Source: Alphaproteobacteria bacterium HT1-32 (GTDB lineage: Bacteria; Pseudomonadota; Alphaproteobacteria; Rhodospirillales; HT1-32). From it: a stretch of 64,000 nucleotides of DNA. The notes under the pieces were generated by a model that saw nothing but the letters and a program-made list of their open reading frames with translations, was not told the origin of the DNA and searched no databases. The translations under genes were made by a program, and so were the position numbers. Below, piece after piece: positions 1 through 8,635 of this stretch (position 1 is the first letter of the stretch; each line of letters opens with the position of its first letter). The stretch covers positions 62,001-126,000 of the forward strand of contig WJPL01000001.1 in assembly GCA_009649675.1 (NCBI GenBank). The letters are read 5' to 3'.

Positions 1-1199
1 TCGTCAATTTCGATGATAATATAACCACCCTCATGAAAGGCCTTCAGAAGGATCCGCCCGACTTCGGGCTTTCCGGCATCAATCCGGCCGGGGGTATCTT
101 CAAGGCCATGATCTGCGGAGTTTCTCACCATATGGGTCAGCGGATCCTTGATGAGCTCAAGAACCTGCCGGTCAAGCTCGGTCTCCGCACCGACCATCTG
201 CAGGTCAATCTTCTTGTTCATTTCAACGGCGAGATCACGAACGATACGCGGCAGTTTGGCCCAGGCATTCCCGATCGGCTGCATCCGGGTCTTCATCACC
301 CCTTCCTGCAGGTCGGTGGTGATATGGCTTAGTCGCTGCAAGGGAACCGTAAACTCGCTGTCATCGCGGTTACGAACCATCTGCAAGAGCTGGTTGCGGG
401 TCAGCACCAGTTCGCTGACCAGGGTCATCAGGTTTTCCAGAAGGTCTACGTTCACCCGAATGCTTTGTGCCGCAACACTGGATTCCTTCGGCGCGCTGGC
501 CTCTGCCTCAGCGGGCTGTGATGGTTTGGATATTGCGGGCGGGGTTGCGACCCTGGCGGGAACAGATGCCGGCTCGGGGGCCGGCTTCTTTTCAGGCGCA
601 GGAGCAGGTGCAGCAGCGGCTGATTTTGCCTCAAGTTCTGCCGCCATTGCCGCCGCGATCTCGTCCTCGCTTGCTGCCTTCACCCCCGCAGACTCTGCGG
701 CCTCGACCTCTTCAAGAAGCTCCGCAGCGACGGGAAATCCGAAATCGCTGATAACCGGCCCGGCATCGGAATCCGCCACAACATCTTCGGCAGGTGCTGC
801 ATCCGGAGCCGACGACGGCATATTGCCATCCGCCATAGCGTTCAGCTGTGCGATCAGTTCAGCATCATCGCCCTCAGGCTCAGCTTCGGTCGCTTCCAGT
901 ACGGAGAGGATATCCTTGATACGGTCAAGGCATTGCAGGATCAGTGTGACCGCTTGCGGCGTAACCTCCAGCTCACCGTCCCGGAACTTGCCGAGTACGT
1001 TCTCGCCAGCATGAGCAACAGCTTCCAGTCGTGGCAGACCAAGAAATCCGCAGGTTCCCTTAATCGTGTGAACCAGCCGGAAAATATTCGACAAAATTCC
1101 CTGATCATTCGGATCCTGTTCAAGCTTGACGAGTTCAACATCCAGAACTGCCAGACTCTCAGAAGTCTCAGTCAAAAATTCGCTCAGGAGATCATCCAT
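1..1199 (-). CDS. cheA: Chemotaxis-type histidine kinase CheA (5' part; 3' end outside window)
   Basis: Reading the minus strand from the ATG at 1199 gives an open frame to the window edge (about 399 codons). The product begins MDDLLSEFLTETSESL and carries an N-terminal HPt domain with the phospho-acceptor box HTIKGTCGFLG. An Ala/Pro/Glu-rich linker of roughly 150 residues follows, then the P3 dimerisation region (VNVDLLENLMTLVSELV) and the start of the ATPase domain with an N-box-like stretch (HMVRNSADHGLE). This is the standard CheA order: autophosphorylation on the HPt His, then transfer to response regulators. The G and F boxes and the CheW-like domain lie beyond base 1. chpT lies 123 nt upstream on the same strand. 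Confidence in the family is high; whether it serves chemotaxis or another two-component pathway cannot be seen. Confidence 0.93.
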   Translation of the reverse strand, partial: MDDLLSEFLTETSESLAVLDVELVKLEQDPNDQGILSNIFRLVHTIKGTCGFLGLPRLEAVAHAGENVLGKFRDGELEVTPQAVTLILQCLDRIKDILSVLEATEAEPEGDDAELIAQLNAMADGNMPSSAPDAAPAEDVVADSDAGPVISDFGFPVAAELLEEVEAAESAGVKAASEDEIAAAMAAELEAKSAAAAPAPAPEKKPAPEPASVPARVATPPAISKPSQPAEAEASAPKESSVAAQSIRVNVDLLENLMTLVSELVLTRNQLLQMVRNRDDSEFTVPLQRLSHITTDLQEGVMKTRMQPIGNAWAKLPRIVRDLAVEMNKKIDLQMVGAETELDRQVLELIKDPLTHMVRNSADHGLEDTPGRIDAGKPEVGRILLKAFHEGGYIIIEID

Positions 1200-1322
1200 G
1201 TTCCCAACCCCGGTCAGACGCAGTGATGCGCTTCATTTCATTTAATCGACCACTACTATAACGATGTAGAAAATTTCGTCTCTCCGTATTAACCGCAATA
1301 GAAAGCTGACGGGGCAACTGCA

Positions 1323-1949
1323 TCACGGACAAAGAATGGCAATCTCCGTCACACCTTTACCCGCATCATACTGAAGTTCGCATCCACCGTCCCTGCAACA
1401 ATGATGGAGCAGAAGTCCCGGCAGCAATGCGGGAACGAAGTCATCATCCGTTGCCGTACCATCCAGTACACGGCGCATCGCCGGATCCATTTCCCCGCTT
1501 TGTCCTTCAGCAAGAACCCCCAGCGCAGTACCGGTTTCCGTCGATGCAATCTGGGTCGACAGGCTGTGCACCCGAAGAATGGCAGACTGGGCAACCATTG
1601 AGGCCAGAAACAGCAGACGCGACGACCGGCGCGTGATCTTGTTTCCCGCCATATCCTGTGGTGGATGCCAGTTAAAGGTCAGACTGTCACCAAGGTAACC
1701 GGCCATGATCCGTTCGATAGACTGCAGGTCAACCGAACCGGCTTCTGCCTTGCCAAAAGCCAGACGGAAGAAATTGAGCCGGGCATTCAGCTGGCTGGCG
1801 CTCATCCGGACGAGATCCATTGCTTCCGGATCCATGTCAGATGGCTGTTCGAGAAGTTCGAGACCGGCGGCAACGGCACCCGCCGGCCCGACAAGATCAT
1901 GACACAGGCGGGACGCCACAAGATCGGCTAGTCGAAGGTCGATGGTCAT
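1323..1949 (-). CDS. chpT: Histidine phosphotransferase ChpT
   Basis: A 208-aa protein whose N-terminus, ADLVASRLCHDLVGPAGA, is the conserved helix of the ChpT family (HPTransfase/DUF2328), with His17 as the likely phospho-acceptor. The rest resembles a degenerate GHKL fold, as in Caulobacter ChpT, which passes phosphate from the CckA receiver to CtrA and CpdR. Length matches the family. It lies upstream of cheA on the same strand, so the two may be co-transcribed. Its start at 1949 faces the DUF3553 gene on plus (from 2023), leaving 73 nt for divergent promoters. The role in cell-cycle or motility phosphorelay is inferred from the family. Confidence 0.88.
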   Translation of the reverse strand: MTIDLRLADLVASRLCHDLVGPAGAVAAGLELLEQPSDMDPEAMDLVRMSASQLNARLNFFRLAFGKAEAGSVDLQSIERIMAGYLGDSLTFNWHPPQDMAGNKITRRSSRLLFLASMVAQSAILRVHSLSTQIASTETGTALGVLAEGQSGEMDPAMRRVLDGTATDDDFVPALLPGLLLHHCCRDGGCELQYDAGKGVTEIAILCP

Positions 1950-2022
1950 GGCAAGCTCAGTTGTTGAAACAGATGAATGAGGAGGCAGCAGGTCCGGACA
2001 TGAATAAAGTCAGCAAACGACA

Positions 2023-2202
2023 ATGATTCCTTCGGATATCACACCCGGGGCACTGGTCAAACACCCCGACAGGGATGACTGGGGACTGGGGCAGGTGCAG
2101 TCGGCGATTGACGGTCGTATTACCGTAAACTTCGAACATGCCGGAAAGGTCCTTATACTGGCAGATCAGGTAGACCTTATCGTCATCGCCAATGACGACT
2201 AG
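2023..2202 (+). CDS. DUF3553 small protein
   Basis: A 59-aa protein, MIPSDITPGALVKHPDRDDW and onward, containing the DWGLGQVQS and VNFEHAGK motifs that define DUF3553, a short beta-rich domain also seen fused to some UvrD-like helicases. ATG 2023 is the only usable start, since an in-frame stop lies six codons upstream (2005-2007). No strong Shine-Dalgarno precedes it; an out-of-frame ATG at 2000 has a GGAGG 17 nt upstream and ends at the same place, so translational coupling is possible. It is divergent from chpT, a neighbourhood I recall from other Alphaproteobacteria. Function unknown. Confidence 0.8.
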   Translation: MIPSDITPGALVKHPDRDDWGLGQVQSAIDGRITVNFEHAGKVLILADQVDLIVIANDD

Positions 2203-2274
2203 AAAGCAACAACACATCTTGCACGCGGGCGATCCCGCGCTGTACTGTCATCCTGTATCAGGGAGGTTTCACAG

Positions 2275-2409
2275 ATGAGAGCTTTCATTATTGGTGTCGC
2301 CGCGATGATTATCATCGCCGCAGGGTCCGGTATTACGCTGGACAGCATCTCCACATCTTCTGGCCAGAAATACTCGACGGACAGTGTCCGGCTGGGTGAT
2401 ATTAAATAG
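2275..2409 (+). CDS. Small single-pass membrane protein (44 aa), unknown function
   Basis: ATG 2275 follows a very good Shine-Dalgarno, GGGAGG at 2261-2266, with 8 nt spacing. The product, MRAFIIGVAAMIIIAAGSGI then a polar tail ending SVRLGDIK, has one N-terminal hydrophobic helix (about residues 2-20) and no Cys, so it is more likely a membrane-anchored peptide or uncleaved signal than a lipoprotein. I recall similar short proteins with a terminal SVRL in Rhodobacterales, but no function. Its stop lies 3 nt from the 3' end of the convergent WD40 gene. Confidence 0.7.
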   Translation: MRAFIIGVAAMIIIAAGSGITLDSISTSSGQKYSTDSVRLGDIK

Positions 2410-2412
2410 GTA

Positions 2413-3384
2413 TCAGGCCCAGGACTGAATTACAGACCCGTCCGGAAGTACGGAGCCGACAAACCCGTCATGGCCGGCAAGATAGAATTCCCGACTGTCC
2501 GGAGAAACAGTGACCGACCAAAGTGGTCTGTTCACGGAAGCGGTTTCCTGTAACCTTCGCCCGCCCTGAATATCCCATCGGCGCAGAACACCATCGCCGC
2601 CGGTAGAAACAAACTCCCGCCCGCCTGGCAGGATTGCCACCGACGCGACAAATCCGTCATGAGCCGGAAGCCGCAACCTTTCCTTCCGGCTGGCAACATC
2701 CCAGACGATAATCTCTCCATCGGTTGCGCCGGAAATCAGGCTGCCCGTCACATCCGAGACGGCCAGACAATTCACGCTGCGCCCATGGCCTTCCAGAATA
2801 GTCGCCTCACGACCATCATCGCGATGCCACAGCCTCACCGTCAGGTCGTAGGAGGCGCTGGCGAGCAATCCATGCTTCCGCAGGAAGGCCACCGCCAGAA
2901 CCTGCTCCTGATGGCCAGAAATGCGCCGGATAATCTGTCCGGTGGTCGCCTCCCACATGATGATTTCCCGGTCCCATCCACCGGAAACAATTACATCACC
3001 GTCAATCGCCAGGGCCGAGACATTCTCGCGATGGCCCTCAAAAGACCGCACGGCAGAATTGCTCTGAAGGTCCCAGAGTTTCAGTTGTGTATCCCATGAA
3101 GCGGACAGCAGATGTTTCTGATCAGCAAATGCGAGATAGGAGACGCTGCCCCGGTGCCCAGACAGAACCTGCCGTGGTTTTCGCTCTGCTGTATCCCAGA
3201 GAACAATCCGGGTATCCCATCCACCGGTCGCCATCACTGTCCCCTCCGGGGAAACAGCAACGCAGTTGACGATTGACCTGTGCGGCCTTTCATCTGCCCG
3301 GACCGGCACTGCATGGCAGGCCAGATATCCCGCCGCAGCACCGATGATGCCGCGGCGGGAAACCGGAGTGATAAACCGCTGCAT
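2413..3384 (-). CDS. Tat-exported WD40 beta-propeller protein
   Basis: A protein of about 323 aa with an N-terminal twin-arginine signal (SRRGIIGAAAGYLACHAVPV, cleavage near VRA-D) followed almost entirely by WD40 repeats. Blade-closing motifs are VLWDTA, KLWDLQ, IMWEAT, RLWHRD, IVWDVA and RRWDIQ, with a last blade lacking WD, which gives about seven blades. It should fold in the cytoplasm and act in the periplasm as a scaffold. ATG 3384 is preferred over TTG 3387 because AAGGA sits about 8 nt upstream. It is the last gene of the formate dehydrogenase operon, 43 nt after fdhC. Some alphaproteobacterial WD40 proteins carry a C-terminal cytochrome c domain; there is no CXXCH here. A role in assembling or partnering the dehydrogenase is inferred from position only. 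Confidence 0.82.
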   Translation of the reverse strand: MQRFITPVSRRGIIGAAAGYLACHAVPVRADERPHRSIVNCVAVSPEGTVMATGGWDTRIVLWDTAERKPRQVLSGHRGSVSYLAFADQKHLLSASWDTQLKLWDLQSNSAVRSFEGHRENVSALAIDGDVIVSGGWDREIIMWEATTGQIIRRISGHQEQVLAVAFLRKHGLLASASYDLTVRLWHRDDGREATILEGHGRSVNCLAVSDVTGSLISGATDGEIIVWDVASRKERLRLPAHDGFVASVAILPGGREFVSTGGDGVLRRWDIQGGRRLQETASVNRPLWSVTVSPDSREFYLAGHDGFVGSVLPDGSVIQSWA

Positions 3385-3427
3385 CAACTGATCCTTCGAT
3401 GCATTTTCATCGGTTCGTCAGGCGCGT

Positions 3428-4507
3428 TTATTCAGCGGGTTGCTTTGCCGTATCAATTTCGCCCGCTTCATTCTTCACTTCATCCAGCCATATGCTGTGA
3501 TGTTCGTGTGCCCAGTTTTCATCAACATATCCACTGCCCATGGCATCAAAGGCACCTTCCATTCCGATTGTACCGATATAGATATGAGCAATGATCACGC
3601 AGACCATCACCACCGCGAGGATCGAGTGAATCAGAACGATAAGCTGCATATCGAAGATGCTTGTCGCCAGCGCGAAAGACAGGATACCGCCAAACGGGAA
3701 CATCAGTTGCAGCCCTGTCCAGGACAGCACCGCACCACCACCAACCGTCGTCCAGAAAATCACCTTCTGACCGGCATTGAACTTCTTCGCCGGCGGATGG
3801 CCCTTGCCAATCAGCCCGCCACCTTTTGCCAGCCAGACCAGGTCATGCCTGTTCGGAATGTTATGAACGGCCCACATCACGAACATCAGCACTATGCCAA
3901 CCATGAAGGCAAAACCGATGAAATTATGGCTGATCTTGCCGTAATAGGTAATGACCCCGAAGATTGACGGACCAACAACCGGCAACAGCACATGCTTGCC
4001 AAACAGCAGATTAAGCCCCGTCAGACTTAACAGGATGAAACTGCTGGCCGTCAGCCAGTGAGCTGCGCGTTCCAGAGTGGTGAATCTCTCGATCAGGCGA
4101 CCTGACCAGCCCCCGTCAATTTTCACCCGGCCGCGTATCAGAAAGAACAGGACCAGCAACAGAACCATGCCACCAAGTCCGTAAGCGCCGTAGGTTTTCA
4201 GCGGACCATTACGGATGCTGCGCCATTGTTCCCCTTCTGACTGAACCAGCATTCCCGCCTTCTTGTCGGGAATCGAAACACTGCCCTGAATACCGCCTTG
4301 CGTGCCAGCCCCGCCGCTGCGGATCATGCGCCAGAAATCGGCATCACTGGTATTCCCCAGCGACTGGCCAGGAACGGCACCCTGTTGCTGGGCATAAGCT
4401 TTTGCCCCACCGGGCGAATGAGGTGTCTGCAGCGATGGCGCAATGGCAATCAGGGCCAAAGCAAGAAAACCCGTAATCCAGCCAAACCGTGTGTGATTGT
4501 CTCTCAT
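3428..4507 (-). CDS. fdhC: Formate dehydrogenase gamma subunit (cytochrome b556)
   Basis: A 359-aa membrane protein of the FdnI/FdhC type, here with an N-terminal signal-like helix, a periplasmic stretch of about 80 residues and then a four-helix cytochrome b core. Candidate haem b ligands are the His residues in ERAAHWL, GKISHNF and LIVLIHSILA/IIAHIYIG; the C-terminus DENWAHEHHSIW is typical. It passes electrons from the periplasmic FdhAB to quinone. ATG 4507 is preferred over a longer frame from 4567 because GGGGAG lies 7 nt upstream and the alternative adds an unconserved leader. It sits 31 nt after the lipoprotein gene. Confidence 0.9.
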   Translation of the reverse strand: MRDNHTRFGWITGFLALALIAIAPSLQTPHSPGGAKAYAQQQGAVPGQSLGNTSDADFWRMIRSGGAGTQGGIQGSVSIPDKKAGMLVQSEGEQWRSIRNGPLKTYGAYGLGGMVLLLVLFFLIRGRVKIDGGWSGRLIERFTTLERAAHWLTASSFILLSLTGLNLLFGKHVLLPVVGPSIFGVITYYGKISHNFIGFAFMVGIVLMFVMWAVHNIPNRHDLVWLAKGGGLIGKGHPPAKKFNAGQKVIFWTTVGGGAVLSWTGLQLMFPFGGILSFALATSIFDMQLIVLIHSILAVVMVCVIIAHIYIGTIGMEGAFDAMGSGYVDENWAHEHHSIWLDEVKNEAGEIDTAKQPAE

Positions 4508-4538
4508 TTCATTTCTCCCCGGGCTTCCCCGATTGAAC

Positions 4539-4739
4539 CTAGAAAGGCTGTGCCTGTTGCGCCGCACGCTGACGAAGATGATCCAGCTCCGAAGAGCTCA
4601 GATCGCTGTCCTTCTTTCCCTGATAGACACCAGGCTTGTATTCAAGCAGCGGGCGTTTCTGATCTTCAAAACAACCACCCAGCAGCATGGTTAGCCCAAG
4701 TCCTGCAACCAGCAGCCCAAGGCGATGTCCCGATGTCAT
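4539..4739 (-). CDS. Small lipoprotein of the formate dehydrogenase operon
   Basis: A 66-aa product with a signal peptide and lipobox LLGGC (Cys23), then a polar mature part of about 44 residues beginning FEDQKRPLLEYKPGVYQGKK. ATG 4739 has AAGGAAG about 7 nt upstream; the longer frame from 4820 would run through a terminator-like hairpin and is rejected. A small lipoprotein between fdhB and fdhC recurs in such operons in my memory, but I know no function. It may anchor or stabilise the periplasmic enzyme; that is inference. Confidence 0.78.
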   Translation of the reverse strand: MTSGHRLGLLVAGLGLTMLLGGCFEDQKRPLLEYKPGVYQGKKDSDLSSSELDHLRQRAAQQAQPF

Positions 4740-4778
4740 ATCCGGTCTTCCTTTTCCGTCGTCGCTTTCGTTAAGCAA

Positions 4779-4806
4779 AAGGGGTGACGCGCGAGCGCCA
4801 CCCCTT
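4779..4806 (-). terminator. Hairpin with U-tract between fdhB and the lipoprotein gene (attenuator or processing site)
   Basis: AAGGGGTG at 4779-4786 pairs perfectly with CACCCCTT at 4799-4806, and the GC-rich interior (GCG/CGC) extends the stem. On the minus strand the stem runs into TTTTGC, so it resembles an intrinsic terminator in the direction of the operon. It lies 29 nt past the fdhB stop and 40 nt before the lipoprotein start, so it may lower expression of the lipoprotein, fdhC and WD40 genes relative to fdhAB, or protect the fdhAB 3' end. Confidence 0.65.
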
Positions 4807-4835
4807 CCACCTTTATGCATTCAGCAGACCCTGTA

Positions 4836-5432
4836 TCAGGACCCGGACTTGAGCTGATAGGCAGTGCCCCAACCCCAGGCTCCGGACCCGAAACCACGAG
4901 CGACGACACGCTCACGGTAGACAGAGGCAACCACATCACCGTCACCGGCAAGCAGCGCCTTGGTCGCACACATTTCAGCACAGAGTGGCAGCTTGCCTTC
5001 TGCAAGACGGTTTCGCCCGTACTTTGAGAACTCAATCTGCGACATGTCCTCTTCAGGACCACCGGCGCAGAAAGTACATTTGTCCATCTTGCCCCGGCTG
5101 CCGAAGTTGCCGGCTTGCGGAAACTGCGGCGCACCGAACGGGCACGCATAGAAGCAATAACCACAACCGATGCACAGGTCCTTCGAATGCAGCACCACGC
5201 CCTCATCGGACTGGTAGAAGCAATCAACCGGACAGACGGCCATGCAGGGCGCGTCCGAACAGTGCATGCAGGCAACCGAGATAGAACGTTCACCCGGCTT
5301 GCCGTCATTGATGGTGACGACACGACGGCGGTTTACGCCCCACGGCACTTCATGCTCGTTTTTACAGGCTGTGACACAGGCGTTGCACTCGATGCAGCGT
5401 TCCGCGTCGCAAAGGAACTTCATTCTAGCCAT
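4836..5432 (-). CDS. fdhB: Formate dehydrogenase beta subunit (four [4Fe-4S] ferredoxin)
   Basis: A 198-aa FDH3-type iron-sulfur subunit. Four cysteine groups are visible: CIECNACVTAC near the N-terminus, CMHCSDAPCMAVCP, CIGCGYCFYACP, and a split group CTFC ... CAEMCATKA. The C-terminal GFGSGAWGWGTAY is characteristic. It relays electrons from the molybdenum subunit to the cytochrome b subunit. It has no signal peptide, as expected for a subunit exported by hitch-hiking on the Tat signal of FdhA. Start ATG 5432 has GGGAG upstream. It follows fdhA by 12 nt. Confidence 0.93.
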   Translation of the reverse strand: MARMKFLCDAERCIECNACVTACKNEHEVPWGVNRRRVVTINDGKPGERSISVACMHCSDAPCMAVCPVDCFYQSDEGVVLHSKDLCIGCGYCFYACPFGAPQFPQAGNFGSRGKMDKCTFCAGGPEEDMSQIEFSKYGRNRLAEGKLPLCAEMCATKALLAGDGDVVASVYRERVVARGFGSGAWGWGTAYQLKSGS

Positions 5433-5444
5433 GACTATCGCTCC

Positions 5445-8315
5445 CTATGCTTTTTCGATGCGGCAGAGAGTACATTTCGTCTCCTGCATCTGAGTGACGG
5501 AGTCATACCCGTAGGTCTGGGCCGTATTGCTGGCCTCCCCGAGTACATAGGGATCAGCACCTTTCGGATATTTGCTACGCTGATCCTCGCCCATCCAGTG
5601 ACCGCCGAAATGGAACGGCATGAAAGCAACGCCCTTGCCGACACGTTCTGTCAGCATGGCTTTCACCTTCACTTTCGCGCCTTCCGGGCCATGGACCCAG
5701 ACCATCTCCCCGTCCTTGATGCCGAGATTGTTGGCATCATAGGGATTGATCTCGGCGAACATGTCCTGCTGAAGTTCAGCAAGCCAGGGGTTCGAACGAG
5801 ATTCCTCACCACCCCCTTCATACTCAACAAGCCGGCCGGATGTCAGAACAACGGGATAATCCTTTGCGAAATCCTTGTCCTGAATTGACTTGTACAGTGT
5901 CGGAAGACGGAAGGCTTTCCGGTCCTTGTAGGTCGGATAGTCAGCCACCAGGTCACGCCGTGGCGTGTAAAGCGGCTCACGATGAACCGGTACCGGATCA
6001 GGGAAGGTCCAGACAACGGCCCGGGCCTTGGCATTACCAAACGGTGCACAACCATGCTTGATGGCGACCCGCTGAATGCCGCCTGAAAGGTCGACTTTCC
6101 AGTTGGTTTTCTCGCCGGCAACAGCATCGATTGCCTTGCGTTCAGCATCCGTCAGATCACCATCCCAGCCCAGTTTCGTGAGCATGGCCATGGTGAATTC
6201 AGGATAACCGTCCTTGATTTCCGATCCGACAGGATAGGAGCCTTCAGCCAGAAGGTTCTGGCCTTCACGTTCCACACCGAAACGGGCGCGGAAGCAGAGA
6301 CCGCCCTCAGCTACAGGTTTTGACGTGTCATAAAGCACCGGAGTTCCCGGATGCTTCATTTCAGCCGTCCCCCAGCAAGGCCACGGCAGACCATAATAGT
6401 CACCGTCAGCCGGACCGCCATTCGCCCGAAGTGTCGTACGGTCGAAGGTGGCCTGATTGGCCATATGGAGCTTCATACGTTCCGGCGACTGACCGGTATA
6501 ACCAATTGTCCACATTCCCTTGTTGAATTCGCGGGTGATGTCTTCAATGTCCGGCTCTTCACCGTTCATCTTGATGTTCTTGAACATTTCGTCGGCAAAG
6601 CCGAACTTTTTCGCGAACAGTGCAATAATCGTATGATCGGGCTTTGATTCGAACAGCGGCTCGACAACCTTTTCACGCCACTGCAGCGACCGGTTCGATG
6701 CCGTAACCGAACCGTAGGTTTCGAACTGTGTTGCCGCCGGCAACAGATAGGTGCCGTCCTTGCGATCATGCATGACCGCAGACATTGTCGGATAGGGATC
6801 GACCACCACGAGAAGATCAAGCTTCTCCATGGCTTTCTTCATATCCGGCAAACGGGTCTGAGAGTTCGGTGCATGACCCCAGAAAACCATGGCCCGGACA
6901 TTGTCTGCCTGATCCATGTTTTCCTTTGCCTCAAGAACCCCGTCGAACCAGCGGGACACCGGAATGCCCTTCGATTCCATTTGTTTCTTGTCGGCAAAAC
7001 GACCGAGGAGATAGTCGTAATCAACATCCCATACGCGGGCCCAGTGCTTCCACGACCCCGTTGCCAGACCATAATAGCCCGGCAGTGTATCGCAGAGTAC
7101 GCCAAGGTCCGTGGCCCCCTGAACATTATCGTGACCGCGGAAGATATTCGCTCCCCCGCCCTGTGTACCGATATTGCCCAGTGCGAGCTGCAAGACACAG
7201 TAAGCACGGGTATTGTTATTCCCGATCGTGTGCTGGGTACCGCCCATGCACCAGACCAGGGTACCGGGCCGGTTGTTAGCCAGGGTACGGGCAACACGGC
7301 GCAACTGAGACCCCGGAACGCCCGAGACGCGCTCGACCTCTTCCGGTGTCCATTTGGCCACTTCAGCCTTGATCTGGTCCATCCCCCAGACCCGGCTGCG
7401 GATATATTCCTTATCTTCCCAGCCGTTCTCGAAAATGTGCCACAGAATACCCCAGATCACCGGAACATCGGTGCCCGGACGGAACCGGATATATTCATCC
7501 GAATGCGCCGCAGTCCGCGTAAAGCGCGGGTCTGCAACAATCAGAGGAGCGTTATTCTGTTCTTTCGCCTTCATGATATGCATCAGCGAAACAGGATGTG
7601 CTTCTGCCGGGTTTGACCCGATCAGGAACATCGCCCGCGAATTATGCATGTCATTGTAGCTGTTGGTCATCGCCCCATAGCCCCAGGTGTTTGCAACACC
7701 CGCAACCGTGGTTGAGTGACAGATACGCGCCTGATGGTCGACGTTGTTTGTCCCCCAGAAGCCAGCAAACTTACGGAACAGATAGGACTGTTCGTTGTTG
7801 TGCTTGGCGGAACCCAGCCAGTACACGGAATCCGCTCCGGACTGCTGGCGGATTTCCAGCATCTTGTCGCCGATTTCGTTGATTGCCTGTTCCCAGGAGA
7901 TCTTCTTCCACTGGCCGCCTTCCTGCTTCATCGGATATTTCAGCCGACGCTCGCCATGAGCATGTTCGCGGACCGAAGCACCTTTGGCGCAGTGAGCGCC
8001 CAGGTTGAACGGACTGTCAAAACCCGGCTCCTGACCGACCCAGACACCATTCTTCACTTCCGCAAGCACCGTACAGCCGACAGAACAATGAGTGCAGACA
8101 GATTTGATGATTTTCACATCACCTGCGCCGGCCGCAACCTGCGCATCTGCTTTCTTCACTGTTCCCGGCATGACGGAGGCGAGCGCTATGCCACCGGCAG
8201 CAAGGCCTGAACCTTTGAGGAAGGTCCGGCGATCAACCGTCTTCCCTGCAATGCCAGCTAACGCTTTCGTCAGGCGGGGGCTCGTCGCAACCCCACCATT
8301 TTTTTTGGTTAGCAT
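5445..8315 (-). CDS. fdhA: Formate dehydrogenase alpha subunit (Mo-bis-MGD, Tat-exported, Cys form)
   Basis: A 956-aa member of the FdnG/FdhA family. The Tat signal is DRRTFLKG at 29-36. The proximal [4Fe-4S] ligands are Cys74, Cys77, Cys81 and Cys109. The molybdenum ligand is Cys199 in QARICHSTTV, where E. coli FdnG has selenocysteine, so no UGA decoding is needed. The molybdopterin-binding C-terminal domain (VVLTSGRLVEYEGGGEESRS onward) is complete. It oxidises formate to CO2 in the periplasm. Length is close to the family (FdnG about 1015 aa). The full maturation set (TorD-like, DUF3305/3306, FdhD, MobA) is nearby. Confidence 0.95.
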   Translation of the reverse strand: MLTKKNGGVATSPRLTKALAGIAGKTVDRRTFLKGSGLAAGGIALASVMPGTVKKADAQVAAGAGDVKIIKSVCTHCSVGCTVLAEVKNGVWVGQEPGFDSPFNLGAHCAKGASVREHAHGERRLKYPMKQEGGQWKKISWEQAINEIGDKMLEIRQQSGADSVYWLGSAKHNNEQSYLFRKFAGFWGTNNVDHQARICHSTTVAGVANTWGYGAMTNSYNDMHNSRAMFLIGSNPAEAHPVSLMHIMKAKEQNNAPLIVADPRFTRTAAHSDEYIRFRPGTDVPVIWGILWHIFENGWEDKEYIRSRVWGMDQIKAEVAKWTPEEVERVSGVPGSQLRRVARTLANNRPGTLVWCMGGTQHTIGNNNTRAYCVLQLALGNIGTQGGGANIFRGHDNVQGATDLGVLCDTLPGYYGLATGSWKHWARVWDVDYDYLLGRFADKKQMESKGIPVSRWFDGVLEAKENMDQADNVRAMVFWGHAPNSQTRLPDMKKAMEKLDLLVVVDPYPTMSAVMHDRKDGTYLLPAATQFETYGSVTASNRSLQWREKVVEPLFESKPDHTIIALFAKKFGFADEMFKNIKMNGEEPDIEDITREFNKGMWTIGYTGQSPERMKLHMANQATFDRTTLRANGGPADGDYYGLPWPCWGTAEMKHPGTPVLYDTSKPVAEGGLCFRARFGVEREGQNLLAEGSYPVGSEIKDGYPEFTMAMLTKLGWDGDLTDAERKAIDAVAGEKTNWKVDLSGGIQRVAIKHGCAPFGNAKARAVVWTFPDPVPVHREPLYTPRRDLVADYPTYKDRKAFRLPTLYKSIQDKDFAKDYPVVLTSGRLVEYEGGGEESRSNPWLAELQQDMFAEINPYDANNLGIKDGEMVWVHGPEGAKVKVKAMLTERVGKGVAFMPFHFGGHWMGEDQRSKYPKGADPYVLGEASNTAQTYGYDSVTQMQETKCTLCRIEKA

Positions 8316-8348
8316 TTTGCCTCTCCTATCGTTGTCTTTTAAGGAAGA

Positions 8349-8555
8349 TCAGAACTTCGAGAGTTCGTAGACCTTCCGGACATGATCGGTTTCCCGATAG
8401 CCCACCGAAGTCGGGCTCTTTACCGTTGTCGCCGACGCTTCGTCCGATCCAGAACCGATCGCGGTTGCGGCGACGCCAGCGGCGCCAGCAGCAAGTCCGG
8501 CCGATTTCAGGAACGACCGGCGCGATGCGGTCGACACTTCCCTTTCCTTACTCAT
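8349..8555 (-). CDS. Formate dehydrogenase region Tat-target peptide
   Basis: A 68-aa protein with a twin-arginine motif TASRRSFLKSAGLAAGAAG, an AxA-like end, and a short mature part ending GYRETDHVRKVYELSKF. This matches the family I know as the formate dehydrogenase region TAT target (TIGR02811), always found beside fdhA. It lies 33 nt upstream of fdhA on the same strand. The function is unestablished; roles as a small subunit or Tat-targeting helper are guesses. Confidence 0.88.
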   Translation of the reverse strand: MSKEREVSTASRRSFLKSAGLAAGAAGVAATAIGSGSDEASATTVKSPTSVGYRETDHVRKVYELSKF

Positions 8556-8635
8556 TGCACTCTCCCTTTCCCGGTTACGTGCACGTCTCGCAGCGGTGAT
8601 AGATTGCCCAGGGGACCCGCCGCACAGTCCCGACG

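Noticed and set aside
148-1014. A 288-aa plus-strand frame, Ser/Ala rich, at the left edge.
   Set aside because: It is antisense to the cheA linker, which has strong family motifs on minus. The Ser/Ala bias is the mirror of the Ala/Pro/Glu-rich linker.
7700-7740. Possible selenocysteine codon at the FdhA active site.
   Set aside because: The active-site codon encodes Cys199 (ARICHS); the frame has no internal TGA, so no SECIS element is expected.
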